A stretch of 32,652 nt of DNA from Bacteroidota bacterium (GTDB lineage Bacteria > Bacteroidota > Bacteroidia > Flavobacteriales_F > PHOS-HE28): the NCBI GenBank assembly GCA_014584605.1, contig JACTMO010000065.1, positions 1 through 32,652 on the forward strand. Direction: 5' to 3'. Below the pieces are notes generated by a model. The model was not told where the DNA came from, did not search any database, and saw nothing but the letters and a program-made list of their open reading frames with translations. Position numbers and translations under genes: made by a program. Shown one piece after another: positions 31,567 to 32,652 of this stretch. Within the stretch, counting starts at the first letter, position 1. Every line of letters begins with the position of its first letter.

Positions 31567-32652
31567 AGAGCTCCGCGAAAGCATCAAGACCTACATCCAT
31601 GGGGTCGGAAACATCGAACACATCCTTGCCTGCATCGTCGATGTCGAACTTGCCGTAGAGCTTATGCGTGCTCGCTTCGCGCTTCTTCACCCAATGAGGA
31701 CCAAGAACAGCACCCAGCTTGCGCGGGTCGCCGTAGAAGTACTCCTGCAACAATGGCAGCACCTTGTTCTTGAAGACCAGACGTAGTTCCCATTCCGGAT
31801 CGGCGGCGGCATGGATGTCCATGAAGTAGCTGTGGCCGATGTGATGGTCCTTGTCCAGTAAGCGCTCGATCCTACCATTGATAGCGGCCAACAAGGGTTG
31901 CAACTTCACGGCGAAGCCATCGGGTTGTTGCACGAGCTCCGGACGGCTGGGCATCTCCACGAAGCTAAAGCGGCGGCGCAGTGCGGTGTCCAGTGCTTCC
32001 ACACTACGGTCGGCGGTGTTCATGGTGCCGACCAGGAACAGATTTGAGGGTACACCGAACTCGCGATCCTTGCTGTACGGCAGTTTCACCGATAGCTGCT
32101 CAGGAGCACCTATTCGCTTTTCTGGTTCAAGGAGTGTAATGAGTTCGCCAAAGATCCCAGAGACATTTCCACGGTTGATCTCATCAATTACGAGCACGTA
32201 GCGCTGTTGTTCCACGGCTTGGTTTCTTGGTGGTGAGAGCTCCTTCATCCGCGATACAACTCCTGGGTAGTAGACACCCAGGCCGCCCGACTTTGGCTCC
32301 ATTCGACCATAGTAGATCTCTTGTAACGTCCGCCTGCTCAAGGTATGCTGCTCGCCACCGCTGGCTTTCTTGAACCGGATGGAACTTTCAGTAAAGCCGA
32401 TGATCTTGAACTCGTAACCGGGTGTCTTTGTCGGGAAAGTCATCATCGGGTCTTCCTCCCACTTGTCATTCAGTTTGTCGAGTGCCTCAGTGAACGGCAC
32501 CAAGCCGGTAATGGGCTGCGATGATCCCAAGTAATTGTCCAAAGCTGCATCACACTGTAAGCACCCCCATTTTAGGCGCAGTGGTTTGTAAAGGTACTTC
32601 TGAGTGTGGTGGTGTTGTGGATGTCCTGTTGAACTGTGGGGAAGTCCGCGCG
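31559..32652 (-). CDS. mcrB: McrB, AAA+ GTPase subunit, 5'-truncated by the window edge
   Basis: The frame runs open from the right edge to TAG at 31559. No stop occurs upstream of a TTG at 32542, so that TTG need not be the start. McrB hydrolyses GTP and drives the McrC nuclease. Visible motifs are the Walker B (YVLVIDEINRGNVSGIFGEL, about 32,150-32,200), sensor 1 (FLVGTMNTADRS) and the arginine cluster (ALDTALRRRFSF). Before them lies a roughly 100-residue insert with SGGEQHTLSRRTLQEIY, a variation I recall from other McrB-type ATPases. The Walker A loop, the signature GTPase region and the DNA-binding N-terminus are not visible and should lie beyond the edge. The last 70 or so bases before the edge do not look family-like. 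Confidence 0.85.
   Translation of the reverse strand, partial: RGLPHSSTGHPQHHHTQKYLYKPLRLKWGCLQCDAALDNYLGSSQPITGLVPFTEALDKLNDKWEEDPMMTFPTKTPGYEFKIIGFTESSIRFKKASGGEQHTLSRRTLQEIYYGRMEPKSGGLGVYYPGVVSRMKELSPPRNQAVEQQRYVLVIDEINRGNVSGIFGELITLLEPEKRIGAPEQLSVKLPYSKDREFGVPSNLFLVGTMNTADRSVEALDTALRRRFSFVEMPSRPELVQQPDGFAVKLQPLLAAINGRIERLLDKDHHIGHSYFMDIHAAADPEWELRLVFKNKVLPLLQEYFYGDPRKLGAVLGPHWVKKREASTHKLYGKFDIDDAGKDVFDVSDPMDVGLDAFAELYD

Overview
The window looks like a metagenome-assembled contig from a high-GC member of the Bacteroidota, probably Flavobacteriales-like (inference). The evidence is four proteins with type IX secretion (T9SS) sorting tails, TAnnTTTG-type -7 elements, almost no Shine-Dalgarno sites in the main part, a DAHP synthase-chorismate mutase fusion of the Bacteroidota type, and a Reg_prop/Y_Y_Y sensor kinase. 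No rRNA, tRNA, CRISPR array or insertion sequence was seen. No stretch over about 300 bases lacks a gene.

Layout. (1) 1 to about 2,225 is a lower-GC, phage-like segment with strong Shine-Dalgarno sites: a partial gene, a papain-like cysteine peptidase, a small C-terminally hydrophobic protein, and the start of a secreted proline-rich protein. It runs in frame into a GC-rich T9SS beta-propeller gene, most likely an assembly chimera. (2) About 2,225-5,021 holds two tandem T9SS cargo genes with nearly identical sorting tails. (3) 5,036-10,418 holds a ComF-type phosphoribosyltransferase, a coiled-coil membrane protein and a 1,167-residue outer-membrane barrel. (4) 10,532-15,257 holds an oligopeptide-type binding lipoprotein, an unknown protein, an OmpA-like lipoprotein and DAHP synthase-chorismate mutase. 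(5) 15,422-18,235 is a large FG-GAP/ASPIC-UnbV T9SS cargo protein ending at a compound hairpin.

(6) 18,467-20,930 is an overlapping tauE-moeA-mobA operon, followed by a nucleoid-associated protein. (7) 22,141-25,880 is a two-component pair. (8) 25,916-28,420 holds tag, then a possible leader ORF, fdhD, a GrpB-family gene and an exported YciI-like gene, the last four joined by ATGA overlaps. (9) 28,640-30,079 holds three minus-strand genes, including a small T9SS protein. (10) 30,340 to the right edge is an McrBC restriction system of visibly lower GC, with mcrB running off the edge.

Genes that plausibly act together: moeA, mobA and fdhD would insert molybdenum, form the bis-guanine-dinucleotide cofactor and sulfurate a formate dehydrogenase that is not in the window. 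The kinase and regulator lie between the two molybdenum groups, but nothing shows that they control them. The strongest leads are the apparent chimera, start codons placed 4-7 nt after a -7 element (probable leaderless transcripts), the leader ORF coupled to fdhD, and the McrBC island at the right edge.
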